NCBI GenBank assembly: GCA_020049245.1
Contig: JAIFLB010000183.1
Span: 1-6,036 of the forward strand
Source: Betaproteobacteria bacterium
GTDB taxonomy: Bacteria > Pseudomonadota > Gammaproteobacteria > Burkholderiales > Thiobacillaceae
Direction: 5' to 3'
Length of the DNA stretch: 6,036 nucleotides
Shown: positions 1-6,036 of the stretch, piece after piece
Layout: each line of letters opens with the position of its first letter
Position numbering within the stretch: position 1 is the stretch's first letter
The notes under the pieces: generated by a model
Seen by the model: the letters and a program-made list of their open reading frames with translations, nothing else
Told to the model about the DNA's origin: nothing
The model's database searches: none
Made by a program: the position numbers and the translations under genes

Positions 1-827
1 TGGATGATTGGAATGGCGAAGGCGAGCAGAAAAACCAGGCTGGCAAAGCCGGTTGCCATGACTGCGTTGGCGCCGCCGAGTCGAATCCTGCTTGCGCCGC
101 CGCTGCCGCGCGCCGAGTTGGCGTAGTGGGCGCCGCTACGCGAGAGTTGTTCCAGCATCACCAGCGCCAGCACGAAGAAGATCAGGATGGTGGCCAACTG
201 GCTCGCCGCCGGCAGCGAGAACATCGAGAACCAGGCTTTGTAGATCGCGGTGGTGAAGGTGTTGTAGTTGAACACCGAGACGGTGCCGAAATCGGCCAGG
301 GTTTCCATCAGGGCGAGAGAAAGTCCGGCAATGATCCCTGGTCGCGCAATCGGCAAGGCTACCCGGAAAAAGGCGCGGCGGCGGCTGATGCCAAGCGATT
401 GCGCCGCTTCCAGCAGACGTCGGCCCTGGCCCTGAAACGTGGTGCGGGCGGTCAGGTAAACGTAGGGATACAGCGCCAGTACCATGACCAGTATGACGCC
501 GCCACGCGAACGAATCGGTGGTGTCCAGGTGATATCCCAGCTATCGCGCAACCAGGTGGCCAGGCCACCGGTGAAGTCGAGCAGGCCGATCCAGACGAAG
601 GCGGTGACATAAGCGGGCAGGGCGAGCGGCAACAACAGCGCCCAGGCGAAGAATTTGCGACCGGGAAATTCGCATGCGGCAGTCAGCCAGGCCAGTCCGG
701 TTCCCAGCACGGTGACGCCAATGCCGACGCCGATCACCAGCCAGAGCGTGTTGACCAGCAGTTCCGGTAATACATGCTGCCAGAGGTGATCCCAGATCGC
801 TTGATCCGGGTCAGTGCGACGGTCCAA
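1..827 (-). CDS. fbpB: Ferric-iron ABC transporter permease, FbpB/AfuB type (3' end beyond window, 5' end abnormal)
   Basis: Inner-membrane permease that would carry Fe3+ delivered by the periplasmic binding protein encoded just upstream. About 275 codons are visible and the frame runs off the left edge. FbpB proteins are usually a little over 500 residues with two permease halves, so this is roughly the first half. Seen: hydrophobic segments around LVNTLWLVIGVGIGV, WALLLPLALPAYVTAF, VILVMVLALYPYVYL, ATILIFFVLALVML and SLVFLLAFAIPII. There is a textbook EAA loop (EAAQSLGIS, then FFRVALPIARPGI, about 421 down to 325) that contacts the ATPase. The start is a problem. The homologous frame (DPDQAIWDHLWQHVLPELL) has no ATG or GTG at a plausible place. 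I marked TTG at 827-825, which has no clear ribosome site and leaves out the N-terminal membrane helix normal in this family. A deletion or frameshift is likely (see 734-901). Product is confident; the start and functionality are not. Confidence 0.85.
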   Translation of the reverse strand, partial: MDRRTDPDQAIWDHLWQHVLPELLVNTLWLVIGVGIGVTVLGTGLAWLTAACEFPGRKFFAWALLLPLALPAYVTAFVWIGLLDFTGGLATWLRDSWDITWTPPIRSRGGVILVMVLALYPYVYLTARTTFQGQGRRLLEAAQSLGISRRRAFFRVALPIARPGIIAGLSLALMETLADFGTVSVFNYNTFTTAIYKAWFSMFSLPAASQLATILIFFVLALVMLEQLSRSGAHYANSARGSGGASRIRLGGANAVMATGFASLVFLLAFAIPII

Positions 828-901
828 GGGCCGAGGCGCGTCGCGGCGTGCGAGAAGATGGAAAAGGCGCCCGTTGCGGGCGCCTTTTCGGCGGCGATCA
901 T
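734..901 (-). other. Possible displaced N-terminus of the permease (55-codon frame)
   Basis: An ATG at 901-899 opens a 55-codon frame, beginning MIAAEKAPATGAF and passing through TRLGPWTVALT, that ends at TGA 736-734. It overlaps the permease in another frame. The stretch RLGPWTVALT looks like the segment that usually leads into the first transmembrane helix of FbpB proteins, and the permease frame resumes with DPDQAIWDHLW only a few bases later. Inference: this is the original N-terminus, cut from the rest of the gene by a small deletion that also removed the first helix. Against this, no clear Shine-Dalgarno precedes the ATG, and a terminator-like hairpin lies within its first codons, so the frame may be fortuitous. 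Confidence 0.3.
862..888 (-). terminator. Terminator-like hairpin between binding protein and permease
   Basis: A perfect 11-bp stem (AAAAGGCGCCC paired with GGGCGCCTTTT) encloses a 5-base loop. On the minus strand it ends in TTTTC, a short U-tract. It begins 87 bases after the stop of the binding-protein gene. Hairpins here are common in binding-protein-dependent transport operons, where partial termination or mRNA-end protection gives more binding protein than permease. The U-tract is short, so read-through is plausible. The symmetry also allows action on the plus strand, but no plus-strand gene ends here. Confidence 0.75.
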
Positions 902-975
902 CTGAGTTATCGAATCTGGGATGGCGAAGTCCGCATTCTAATCGGGCTTGTTTAGCGAGGTTTACTTCGCGTGGT

Positions 976-1986
976 TTACTTGTACCCGGCCCGGTCCATC
1001 AGCATTACGGCTTTGGCCTGCAAAGCGCCGGCCTGCGCCACGTTGATCAGATTCGATTTGAAGGTACCCCAGGCGGCAACCGCAGCATCCGGTTTGATCT
1101 TTGGATTGGCCGGATATTCCATGTTCACATCGGCGTAGAGGTTCTGCGCTTTCTCGGAGGACAACCATTCGAGCAATTTGATCGCGCCCGCCTCATTCTT
1201 GGTATGGCGGGTCACGCCGGCACCGGAGACATTGACGTGGACACCGGCAGCCTTGTTCTTCAGGTTCTGATTCGGCCAGAAGATCGCCAGTGGCAGGTTG
1301 GGTTTCTTCTCCATCAAACGACCAAAATAGTAGGTGTTGACGATGGTGACATCACACAGGCCGGCGGCGACCGCTTCCATCGCCTTGGTATCGTCCGGGA
1401 AGGGATCGGTTGCCAGGTTGGCAACCCAGCCGCGCACGATTTGCTCGGTTTTATCCTCGCCGTGTTCATACATCATCATGCCTACCAGGGACTGGTTGTA
1501 GACCTTCTTGGAAGTGCGCAGGCACAGACGATCTTTCCACTTCGGGCTGGCCAGGTCTTCGTAGGTGGTGAGTTCACCTGGCCTGACCTTGTTGCGGTTG
1601 TAAACCACGGTACGGGCGCGCACCGAGAGGCCGAACCATTCATTGCCTGGGTCGCGCAGATGCGCGGGAATGCTGGATGCGAGGATTTTCGAGTTGACCG
1701 GTTTGAGCAAGTCTTCCTGCGCGGCTTGCCAGAGATTGCCGGCATCGACGGTCATGAAGACATCCGCCGGGGTATTGCGTCCCTCGGCTTTCAGGCGCGC
1801 CATCAGCGGGCCTTCCTTGTCGGTAATGAACTTGACCTTGACTCCGGTTTCCTTGGTATAGGCATCAAACAGGGGTTTGATCAGTTGTTCATTTCGCGCC
1901 GAATACACAACCACCTCATCGGCTTGCACGGCATAGCCGGAAACCAACAGGGCAACAGCAAGCAATATCGAATTCAACGTCTTCAT
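976..1986 (-). CDS. fbpA: Fe(3+) ABC transporter periplasmic substrate-binding protein (FbpA/FutA/IdiA family)
   Basis: Binds ferric iron in the periplasm and delivers it to an FbpB/FbpC-type transporter. The protein has 336 residues, normal for the family. Residues 1-22 form a Sec signal peptide (MK, a hydrophobic run, then AVQA), probably cleaved before D23. The mature part starts with DEVVVYSARNEQLIKPLF, a family hallmark. Likely iron ligands are Y163 (KKVYNQSL) and the tandem Y219-Y220 (VNTYYFGRL). The place of the His-Tyr pair of FutA1 is taken by N32-E33, which suggests the three-tyrosine ligand set known from Mannheimia FbpA; that assignment is by motif, from memory. The ATG at 1986 is preceded by GGAG (1998-1995) at 8 bases and starts directly before the signal peptide. 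A promoter with a Fur-box-like site lies just upstream; a hairpin and the permease follow. Iron specificity is inferred from family motifs; the symbol could equally be futA, afuA or idiA. Confidence 0.93.
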   Translation of the reverse strand: MKTLNSILLAVALLVSGYAVQADEVVVYSARNEQLIKPLFDAYTKETGVKVKFITDKEGPLMARLKAEGRNTPADVFMTVDAGNLWQAAQEDLLKPVNSKILASSIPAHLRDPGNEWFGLSVRARTVVYNRNKVRPGELTTYEDLASPKWKDRLCLRTSKKVYNQSLVGMMMYEHGEDKTEQIVRGWVANLATDPFPDDTKAMEAVAAGLCDVTIVNTYYFGRLMEKKPNLPLAIFWPNQNLKNKAAGVHVNVSGAGVTRHTKNEAGAIKLLEWLSSEKAQNLYADVNMEYPANPKIKPDAAVAAWGTFKSNLINVAQAGALQAKAVMLMDRAGYK

Positions 1987-2025
1987 TTCACAATCTCCAG
2001 GAAGGCTTTCAAAAAAGGCCTGGAA

Positions 2026-2054
2026 ATTCTCGCATTAATGAGAACGGTTATCAA
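2026..2054 (-). promoter_or_regulatory. Predicted sigma-70-type promoter of the iron-uptake genes
   Basis: On the minus strand, TTGATA (2054-2049; 5 of 6 matches to TTGACA) is separated by exactly 17 bases from GAGAAT (2031-2026; 4 of 6 matches to TATAAT). Transcription would begin near 2019, giving a leader of about 33 bases that contains the GGAG ribosome site of the binding-protein gene. An A/T-rich tract at about 2055-2082, upstream of the -35 element, could act as an UP element. A Fur-box-like palindrome overlaps the -35 element and spacer. Prediction from sequence only. Confidence 0.6.
2039..2053. promoter_or_regulatory. Candidate Fur box
   Basis: The minus strand reads TGATAAC-C-GTTCTCA, a 7-1-7 inverted repeat with one mismatched pair. 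It matches 11 of 14 informative positions of the classical TGATAAT-n-ATTATCA Fur motif. It covers most of the -35 hexamer and part of the spacer of the predicted promoter, where Fe2+-Fur binding would block RNA polymerase. The downstream gene encodes a ferric-iron-binding protein, a typical Fur target. Binding itself is inferred. Confidence 0.6.
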
Positions 2055-2118
2055 AACAATTTTTATAAAAAGTGATTTTTTCCGGCTGAGGCGTTTGAAT
2101 CGGTCCTGCACGCGCAGA

Positions 2119-2171
2119 CCCATTTATGGGGGGATGAATATGTGTCTGCTTCAAGAGGCATCCGCTATGCC
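2119..2171. repeat. Small inverted repeats downstream of kdpE
   Basis: Two short symmetries lie in the gap after kdpE. Positions 2119-2130 read CCCATTTATGGG, a perfect 12-base palindrome. Positions 2157-2171 form a 5-bp stem (GGCAT with ATGCC) around a 5-base loop. On the minus strand the second is followed by TCTTG, so it lacks a proper U-tract and is a poor terminator. Either could be weak mRNA structure or chance. The rest of the gap holds only the iron-gene promoter. Confidence 0.3.
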
Positions 2172-2195
2172 AGCGTGAGCAGGCTACGCCGTGTC

Positions 2196-2888
2196 CTAAA
2201 TTTCCAGCCGATATCCGACGCCCGACACGGTGAGCAGGTGTATCGGGCGCGCTGGTTCGGCTTCCAGTTTTCGGCGCAGACCTGCCATGAACACGCGCAG
2301 GTAGTGGATGCGATCGACATGTGACGGCCCCCAGACTTCCTTCAGCAGTTGCCGGTGCGTCAGCACTCGGCCGGCGTGGGTAATCAGCACCGTCAACATG
2401 CGGTACTCGATCGGCGTCAGATGCACGGCTTCGCCAGCGCGAGTGACTGTGCGATGCGCCAGGTCGATGCGCAGGTCGCCGCACTCGATCAGGGTTTTGC
2501 CGCTGTCATCCTTTGGCATCGTCCGCCGCAGCAATGCGCGCAGACGGGCGAGCAGTTCCGGCACGCCGAACGGTTTGGTCAGGTAGTCGTCGGCACCGGC
2601 GTCAAGGGCGGCCACTTTCTGGGTTTCTTCGCCGCGCGCGGACAGGATCAGGATGGGCATCGCGGTCCAGGCGCGCAGGTCGCGGATGACATCGAGGCCG
2701 TCGCGGTCGGGCAGGCCGAGGTCGAGAATGATCAATTCCGGTTGCCGGGTGGCGGCTTCGATCAGGCCGCGTTCGGCATTTTCGGCCGGCCAGACCTGGA
2801 AGCCGGACGCGCCCAGCGCGCTTTGCACGAAGCGGCGGATTTCCTTGTCGTCCTCGATCAGTACGAGGTTGATGGCCGCTTCGCTCAT
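2196..2888 (-). CDS. kdpE: KdpE, OmpR/PhoB-family response regulator of the kdp operon
   Basis: Cytoplasmic DNA-binding regulator. Phosphorylated by KdpD, it activates transcription of the kdp K+-transport genes. Its 230 residues are standard for KdpE. The receiver domain spans about 5-120: acidic pocket E12-D13-D14, phospho-acceptor D56 (LIILDLGLPD), signalling S83 (ILSARGEE) and K105 (DDYLTKPF). The OmpR-type winged helix spans about 130-230, with LTPIEYRMLTVL, the HRQLLKEVWG segment leading to the recognition helix (HYLRVFMAGLRRKLE), and the closing wing LLTVSGVGYRLEI. The ATG at 2888 follows the kdpD stop by 10 bases. The ribosome site AAGGA (2899-2895) overlaps that stop codon, with 6 bases between it and the ATG, so translation is probably coupled. 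No strong terminator follows the gene. Confidence 0.97.
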   Translation of the reverse strand: MSEAAINLVLIEDDKEIRRFVQSALGASGFQVWPAENAERGLIEAATRQPELIILDLGLPDRDGLDVIRDLRAWTAMPILILSARGEETQKVAALDAGADDYLTKPFGVPELLARLRALLRRTMPKDDSGKTLIECGDLRIDLAHRTVTRAGEAVHLTPIEYRMLTVLITHAGRVLTHRQLLKEVWGPSHVDRIHYLRVFMAGLRRKLEAEPARPIHLLTVSGVGYRLEI

Positions 2889-2898
2889 GGTGTTTCCT

Positions 2899-5631
2899 TC
2901 ACGACACTTCCCTGATCACCGGTGGATTGCCGATGGGCAAGGTGAACACGAAGCAGGCGCCGCCTCCGGCGCGGTTGCGCGACTCGATTTGACCACCATG
3001 CGCGACGACGATGGCGCGCGCGATGGCGAGGCCAAGGCCGACGCCGACGACGTTGCTTTCCTCTTTGCCGCGCGTGAATTTTTCGAAGATGGCCTGTTCC
3101 ATCCCGTGCGGCAGTCCGGGGCCGTTGTCGCACACCGAAACCTCGACCTGGCTGCCGACGACGCGGGCGGAGATTTCGATGACGCTGCCCGGCGGCGTGT
3201 ATTTCGCCGCGTTTTCCAGCAGATTGCAGAACACCCGTTCCATCAGCACCGCATCCAGTTCCAGCACCGGGAGATCGCCCGGCAGATCGATGCGCACGCT
3301 ATGGCCGCCGAGCACCGTCGCGCGCGCTTGCAGCGCAGCTCCAACAGCATCTTCCAACGGTTGCCATTCGCGCTTGAGCGCGACCTTGCCGGCCTGCAGG
3401 CGCGCCATGTCGAGCAGGTTGTTGACCTGCGCGCTGGTGCGCATGGCCTGCTCGCGGATTGCACCAGCGAATTCCTGATGCTGCGGTTCCAGCTTTGGTT
3501 CGATCAGCATCATTGCGTCGATCAGCCCGACCAGTGCGGTCAGCGGGGTGCGCAGATCATGCGAGATACTCGACAGCAGGCCGTTGCGCAGGCGTTCCGA
3601 TTCCATGCTGACCAGGGCTTCCTGGGCGACGGTGATGTAATGCACCCGCTCCAGCGCAATGCCGATCAGCGCGGCGAAGGTGTCGAGCAAGCGCTGCTGC
3701 TCCGGGGAGAGCAAGCCGCTTTCCTGGCGCGGCGCGATGGCCATCACGCCGCGCACGCGCATGGTGGCCTTCAACGGCACATAGAGATAGCGGCTGGCCG
3801 GCAGCGTGTCGGTGCCGCAACCGGCGGATTCGCCGTGATCCAGTGACCATTGCGCAATGCCGAGGTCGAGCACATCGCCGCGCTCTATCGTGACTGGTAG
3901 CTTGCCCTTGTCGTCCGGCAACAGCAGGTGGGCATGCACGCCAAAGGTACTGGACACGAAGCGGTCGCCGATTTCCTCGATCTGCTCCAGCACCAGCGCG
4001 CTGGACAGTTCGCGCGCCATTTCGTACAGCGCGCGCATGCGCCGTTCACGGCTTTCCGCCACCTTCGCCTGGAAACTCAGGCCGGTGGTCAGATGGGCGA
4101 TGGACAGCGCGACAACCAGCATCACGACGAAGGTGACCAGATACTGGGCATCGTGCACCGCGAAAGTCAGTTGTGGCGAGACGAAGAAGAAATCGAACGC
4201 TGCGACCGACAGGAATGCCGTCAACAGCGCCGGGCCGCGTCCGAGTTTGAGCGCGGCAAACAACACCGCCAGCAGGAACAGCATGACGATGTTGGCCAGT
4301 TCGAGGATGTCATGCAGTGGCGTTGCGAACAGGGAGACCGCGACGACGGCGGCAACCGCCAGGCCGTACTGGCGCCAGACGAACTTTCGCGGCGAGCTTT
4401 TGGCTGCCGGCATCTGCTCCTGTGCGCCGGGCGCGTTATTGGCCCACCCGCTGCCCAACTCGCTGCCCGCGTTGTTGCCCAACTCGACCAGAATCAGGTC
4501 GATATCCGGCGCGATGGCGCCCAGGCGGGTGCTGAAGCGACGCTGCCAGGGGAAACGATAGGCGTGCCAGCCGACCGAGCGGCGGCCGAGCACCATCTTG
4601 CCCAGGTTGTGTTCGCGCGCGTAGGTCAGCGCCACCAGCGCGGCATCCTCGCCGGGCAGCGTCGCCGTCTTCGCGCCCAGATCGGCGGCCAGCTTGAGGA
4701 TCTTCAGCAACCGCGTGCGGCGTGCTTCCGGCAAGCGCAGCAACTCCGGCGTTTCCACATAGATGACGTGCCAGGGCACATCAAACTGCGCCGCCAGCCG
4801 CGCGCCGTTGCGCACCAGCTTCTCGCCGCCGGGTTCGGGGCCGATGCAGACCAGCAGCGAGTTCTGCGTCGGCCAGACTGCTGATACCGACTGGTCGCGC
4901 CGGTAGGCCTCCACGTCCTCGTCGACCCGGTCGGCGGTGCGGCGCAGCGATAGTTCGCGCAGGGCGAGCAGGTTGCCCTTGCGGAAGAAGTTCTGGATCG
5001 CGCGTTCCGCCTGTTGCGGCAGGTAGACCTTGCCTTCCTTCAGCCGCTGCAGCAGTTCGTCCGGCGGCAGATCAACCAGAACCACCTCGTCCGCCATGTC
5101 GAACAGGCGGTCCGGCAGCGTCTCCCACACCTTGATGCCGGTGATGCCGCTGACCACATCGTTGAGCGTTTCCAGATGCTGCACGTTGACTGTGGTGTAG
5201 ACATCGACGCCGGCAGTGATCAATTCCTCCACATCCTGCCAGCGCTTCGGATGGCGCGAACCGGCCGCGTTGGAATGCGCCAGTTCATCGACCAGCAGCA
5301 ACCCCGGCTTGCGCGCCAGCGCCGCATCGAGATCGAATTCCTTGAGCACGCGGTTTTTGTATTCGATGACCTTCGGCGGCAGGATTTCCAGGCCCTGCAA
5401 CAGTGCGGCGGTTTCCGATCGACCGTGTGTCTCGACCACGCCGACCACGACATCGACGCCCTGCACTTGCAACTGCCGCGCCGCCACCAGCATGGCGTAG
5501 GTCTTGCCCACCCCCGGACTGGCGCCGAAGAAAATTTTCAGCTTGCCGCGCGCGGCGCGAACTTCCTCCGCTTCCAGCTTGGCCAGCAGGGCGTCGGGGT
5601 CGGGGCGGGTGGGTGGAGGGATTGTCGCCAT
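2899..5631 (-). CDS. kdpD: KdpD, membrane-bound K+/turgor sensor histidine kinase
   Basis: Inner-membrane sensor that autophosphorylates under K+ limitation or osmotic upshift, passes the phosphate to KdpE, and acts as KdpE phosphatase when K+ is plentiful. It has 910 residues against about 895 in E. coli. The cytoplasmic N-terminal KdpD domain (about 28-240) has Walker A GASPGVGKT (36-44) and Walker B-like LLLVDELAHSN (111-121). A universal-stress-protein-like domain spans about 257-385. Four closely spaced transmembrane segments lie at about 422-515. An arginine-rich stretch (R528, R530, R531, R533) follows, then a GAF-like domain (about 540-665). The kinase core has phospho-acceptor H691 (SSISHDLRTPL), N box NLLENAAKYTP (803-813), G1 DNGPGL (835-840) and G2 GVGLGLAI (863-870). 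All key motifs are intact. The linker before the first membrane segment is enlarged and contains a small duplication. The ATG at 5631 follows kdpC by 18 bases with no strong Shine-Dalgarno, so coupling to kdpC is likely. Confidence 0.98.
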   Translation of the reverse strand: MATIPPPTRPDPDALLAKLEAEEVRAARGKLKIFFGASPGVGKTYAMLVAARQLQVQGVDVVVGVVETHGRSETAALLQGLEILPPKVIEYKNRVLKEFDLDAALARKPGLLLVDELAHSNAAGSRHPKRWQDVEELITAGVDVYTTVNVQHLETLNDVVSGITGIKVWETLPDRLFDMADEVVLVDLPPDELLQRLKEGKVYLPQQAERAIQNFFRKGNLLALRELSLRRTADRVDEDVEAYRRDQSVSAVWPTQNSLLVCIGPEPGGEKLVRNGARLAAQFDVPWHVIYVETPELLRLPEARRTRLLKILKLAADLGAKTATLPGEDAALVALTYAREHNLGKMVLGRRSVGWHAYRFPWQRRFSTRLGAIAPDIDLILVELGNNAGSELGSGWANNAPGAQEQMPAAKSSPRKFVWRQYGLAVAAVVAVSLFATPLHDILELANIVMLFLLAVLFAALKLGRGPALLTAFLSVAAFDFFFVSPQLTFAVHDAQYLVTFVVMLVVALSIAHLTTGLSFQAKVAESRERRMRALYEMARELSSALVLEQIEEIGDRFVSSTFGVHAHLLLPDDKGKLPVTIERGDVLDLGIAQWSLDHGESAGCGTDTLPASRYLYVPLKATMRVRGVMAIAPRQESGLLSPEQQRLLDTFAALIGIALERVHYITVAQEALVSMESERLRNGLLSSISHDLRTPLTALVGLIDAMMLIEPKLEPQHQEFAGAIREQAMRTSAQVNNLLDMARLQAGKVALKREWQPLEDAVGAALQARATVLGGHSVRIDLPGDLPVLELDAVLMERVFCNLLENAAKYTPPGSVIEISARVVGSQVEVSVCDNGPGLPHGMEQAIFEKFTRGKEESNVVGVGLGLAIARAIVVAHGGQIESRNRAGGGACFVFTLPIGNPPVIREVS
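4452..4486. repeat. Short direct repeat in the kdpD linker
   Basis: TGCCCAACTCG occurs at 4452-4462 and again at 4476-4486, 24 bases apart, so the reading frame is kept. In the protein this gives two adjacent 8-residue units, ELGNNAGS (383-390) and ELGSGWAN (391-398), in the linker between the universal-stress-protein-like domain and the first membrane helix. It looks like an old, diverged tandem duplication, and may partly explain why this KdpD is slightly longer than the E. coli protein. Confidence 0.45.
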
Positions 5632-5649
5632 ATCGAGATTGCCATTCTG

Positions 5650-6036
5650 TCAGGAATTGGCGGCCAACCGATCCAGCGCCAGATTTAACTGCAGCACATT
5701 CACCCGGGGTTCGCCCAGAACGCCGAGCTGGCGTTTCTGCGTTTGGGTGGCGATGAGCTTGGCGACCTCAACCTCGCTCAGGCCGCGCAAGCGAGCGATG
5801 CGCGGCGCTTGCCAGTCAGCCGCTGCCGGGCTGATGTGCGGGTCGAGGCCGCTACCGGAGGCGGTGACCAGATCGACCGGAATTGGCGCAGTCTGGCTCG
5901 GGTCGGCGGCCTTCAGGGCGGCGATGCGTCCTTTGACCGCTTCTACCAGCGCCGGATTCAGCGGGCCCTGGTTGCTGCCGCTGGAGGCGGCGGCGTTGTA
6001 GGGCACCGGGCCGGTGGCGGAGGGGCGGCCCCAGAA
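5650..6036 (-). CDS. kdpC: KdpC, subunit of the K+-transporting KdpFABC ATPase (5' end beyond window)
   Basis: Single-span membrane subunit of the KdpFABC complex. It links the KdpA channel-like subunit and the KdpB P-type ATPase and supports high-affinity K+ uptake. The C-terminal 128 residues are visible; the whole protein is usually about 190-200, so the N-terminal membrane anchor lies off the right edge. Family signatures in order: FWGRPSATG at the window edge, PYNAAASSGSNQGPLNP, PVDLVTASGSGLDPHISPAAA, and the terminal LGEPRVNVLQLNLALD. The stop TGA is at 5652-5650, 18 bases before kdpD. The GTG at 6006 is an internal valine codon, not a start, since conserved KdpC sequence continues upstream of it in frame. 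kdpA and kdpB are expected immediately beyond the window. Confidence 0.97.
   Translation of the reverse strand, partial: FWGRPSATGPVPYNAAASSGSNQGPLNPALVEAVKGRIAALKAADPSQTAPIPVDLVTASGSGLDPHISPAAADWQAPRIARLRGLSEVEVAKLIATQTQKRQLGVLGEPRVNVLQLNLALDRLAANS

Noticed and set aside
126..770. Plus-strand open frame of 214 codons at the left end
   Set aside because: It is antisense to the permease frame, which has a perfect EAA loop and membrane segments. Its translation is a Gln/Gly/Arg-rich hydrophilic shadow.
1997..2023. Inverted repeat CCAGG/CCTGG in the leader of the binding-protein mRNA, touching the ribosome site
   Set aside because: The stem is only 5 bp with a 17-base loop, and part of it lies at or before the predicted transcript start. 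It is too weak to claim a riboswitch or translational switch.
814..2178. Plus-strand open frame of 454 codons opposite the iron-binding protein gene
   Set aside because: It is antisense to a clearly recognisable gene with signal peptide and family motifs. Its translation is low-complexity, rich in Arg, Gly and His, with no domain I recognise. It is a GC-rich shadow frame.
2134..2178. Possible 14-codon plus-strand leader peptide (MNMCLLQEASAMPA) after a G-run
   Set aside because: No plus-strand gene follows for it to control. It points into the 3' end of kdpE, and the G-run is not a proper ribosome site.
2653..3846. Plus-strand open frame of 397 codons opposite kdpD/kdpE
   Set aside because: It overlaps two intact genes with conserved catalytic motifs, and its translation is Arg/Ala/Gln-rich without recognisable domains. 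The same holds for the plus-strand frames at 3928-4884 and 5014-5688.
3670..4860. c-di-AMP control of KdpD through its universal-stress-protein-like domain
   Set aside because: This mechanism is known from Gram-positive KdpD with an SxS...FTAxY motif. I do not see that motif here; the corresponding area reads GRRSVGWHAYRF.
5650..6006. GTG at 6006 as the start of a short KdpC
   Set aside because: Conserved KdpC sequence (FWGRPSATG) continues in frame upstream to the window edge, so the gene is simply cut by the window.

Overview
The window is a GC-rich stretch of an ordinary Gram-negative proteobacterial chromosome. Gene content and protein style suggest a betaproteobacterium, but genus cannot be told from this sequence alone. 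Every gene I can support reads on the minus strand, so biological order runs from high to low coordinates. Long open frames on the plus strand are GC-driven shadows.

Right-hand block (6036 to 2196): the distal part of a kdp operon for high-affinity potassium uptake. It contains the 3' two thirds of kdpC (subunit of the K+-transporting P-type ATPase), all of kdpD (membrane sensor kinase) and all of kdpE (OmpR/PhoB-type response regulator). Gaps of 18 and 10 bases imply co-transcription. kdpA and kdpB would lie beyond the right edge. KdpD senses K+ limitation or osmotic/turgor signals and phosphorylates KdpE, which activates the operon promoter outside this window.

A 209-base gap (1987-2195) follows kdpE. 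It holds no convincing kdp terminator. It does hold a good sigma-70-type promoter (TTGATA, 17-base spacer, GAGAAT) with a Fur-box-like 7-1-7 palindrome over its -35 element and spacer, so the next genes are probably iron-repressed.

Left-hand block (1986 to 1): an FbpA/FutA-type ferric-iron-binding periplasmic protein, a strong GC-rich terminator-like hairpin (862-888), then an FbpB-type ABC permease that runs off the left edge. The binding protein would capture Fe3+ and pass it to the permease; the ATPase (fbpC) is not in the window.

The oddest point is the 5' end of the permease. The homologous reading frame has no ATG or GTG at a sensible place and lacks the first membrane segment expected in this family. 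A natural-looking ATG-started N-terminus lies just upstream in another frame. This looks like a small deletion or frameshift, a real 5' truncation, or a sequence error. I found no CRISPR array, RNA gene, mobile element or evidently new system.
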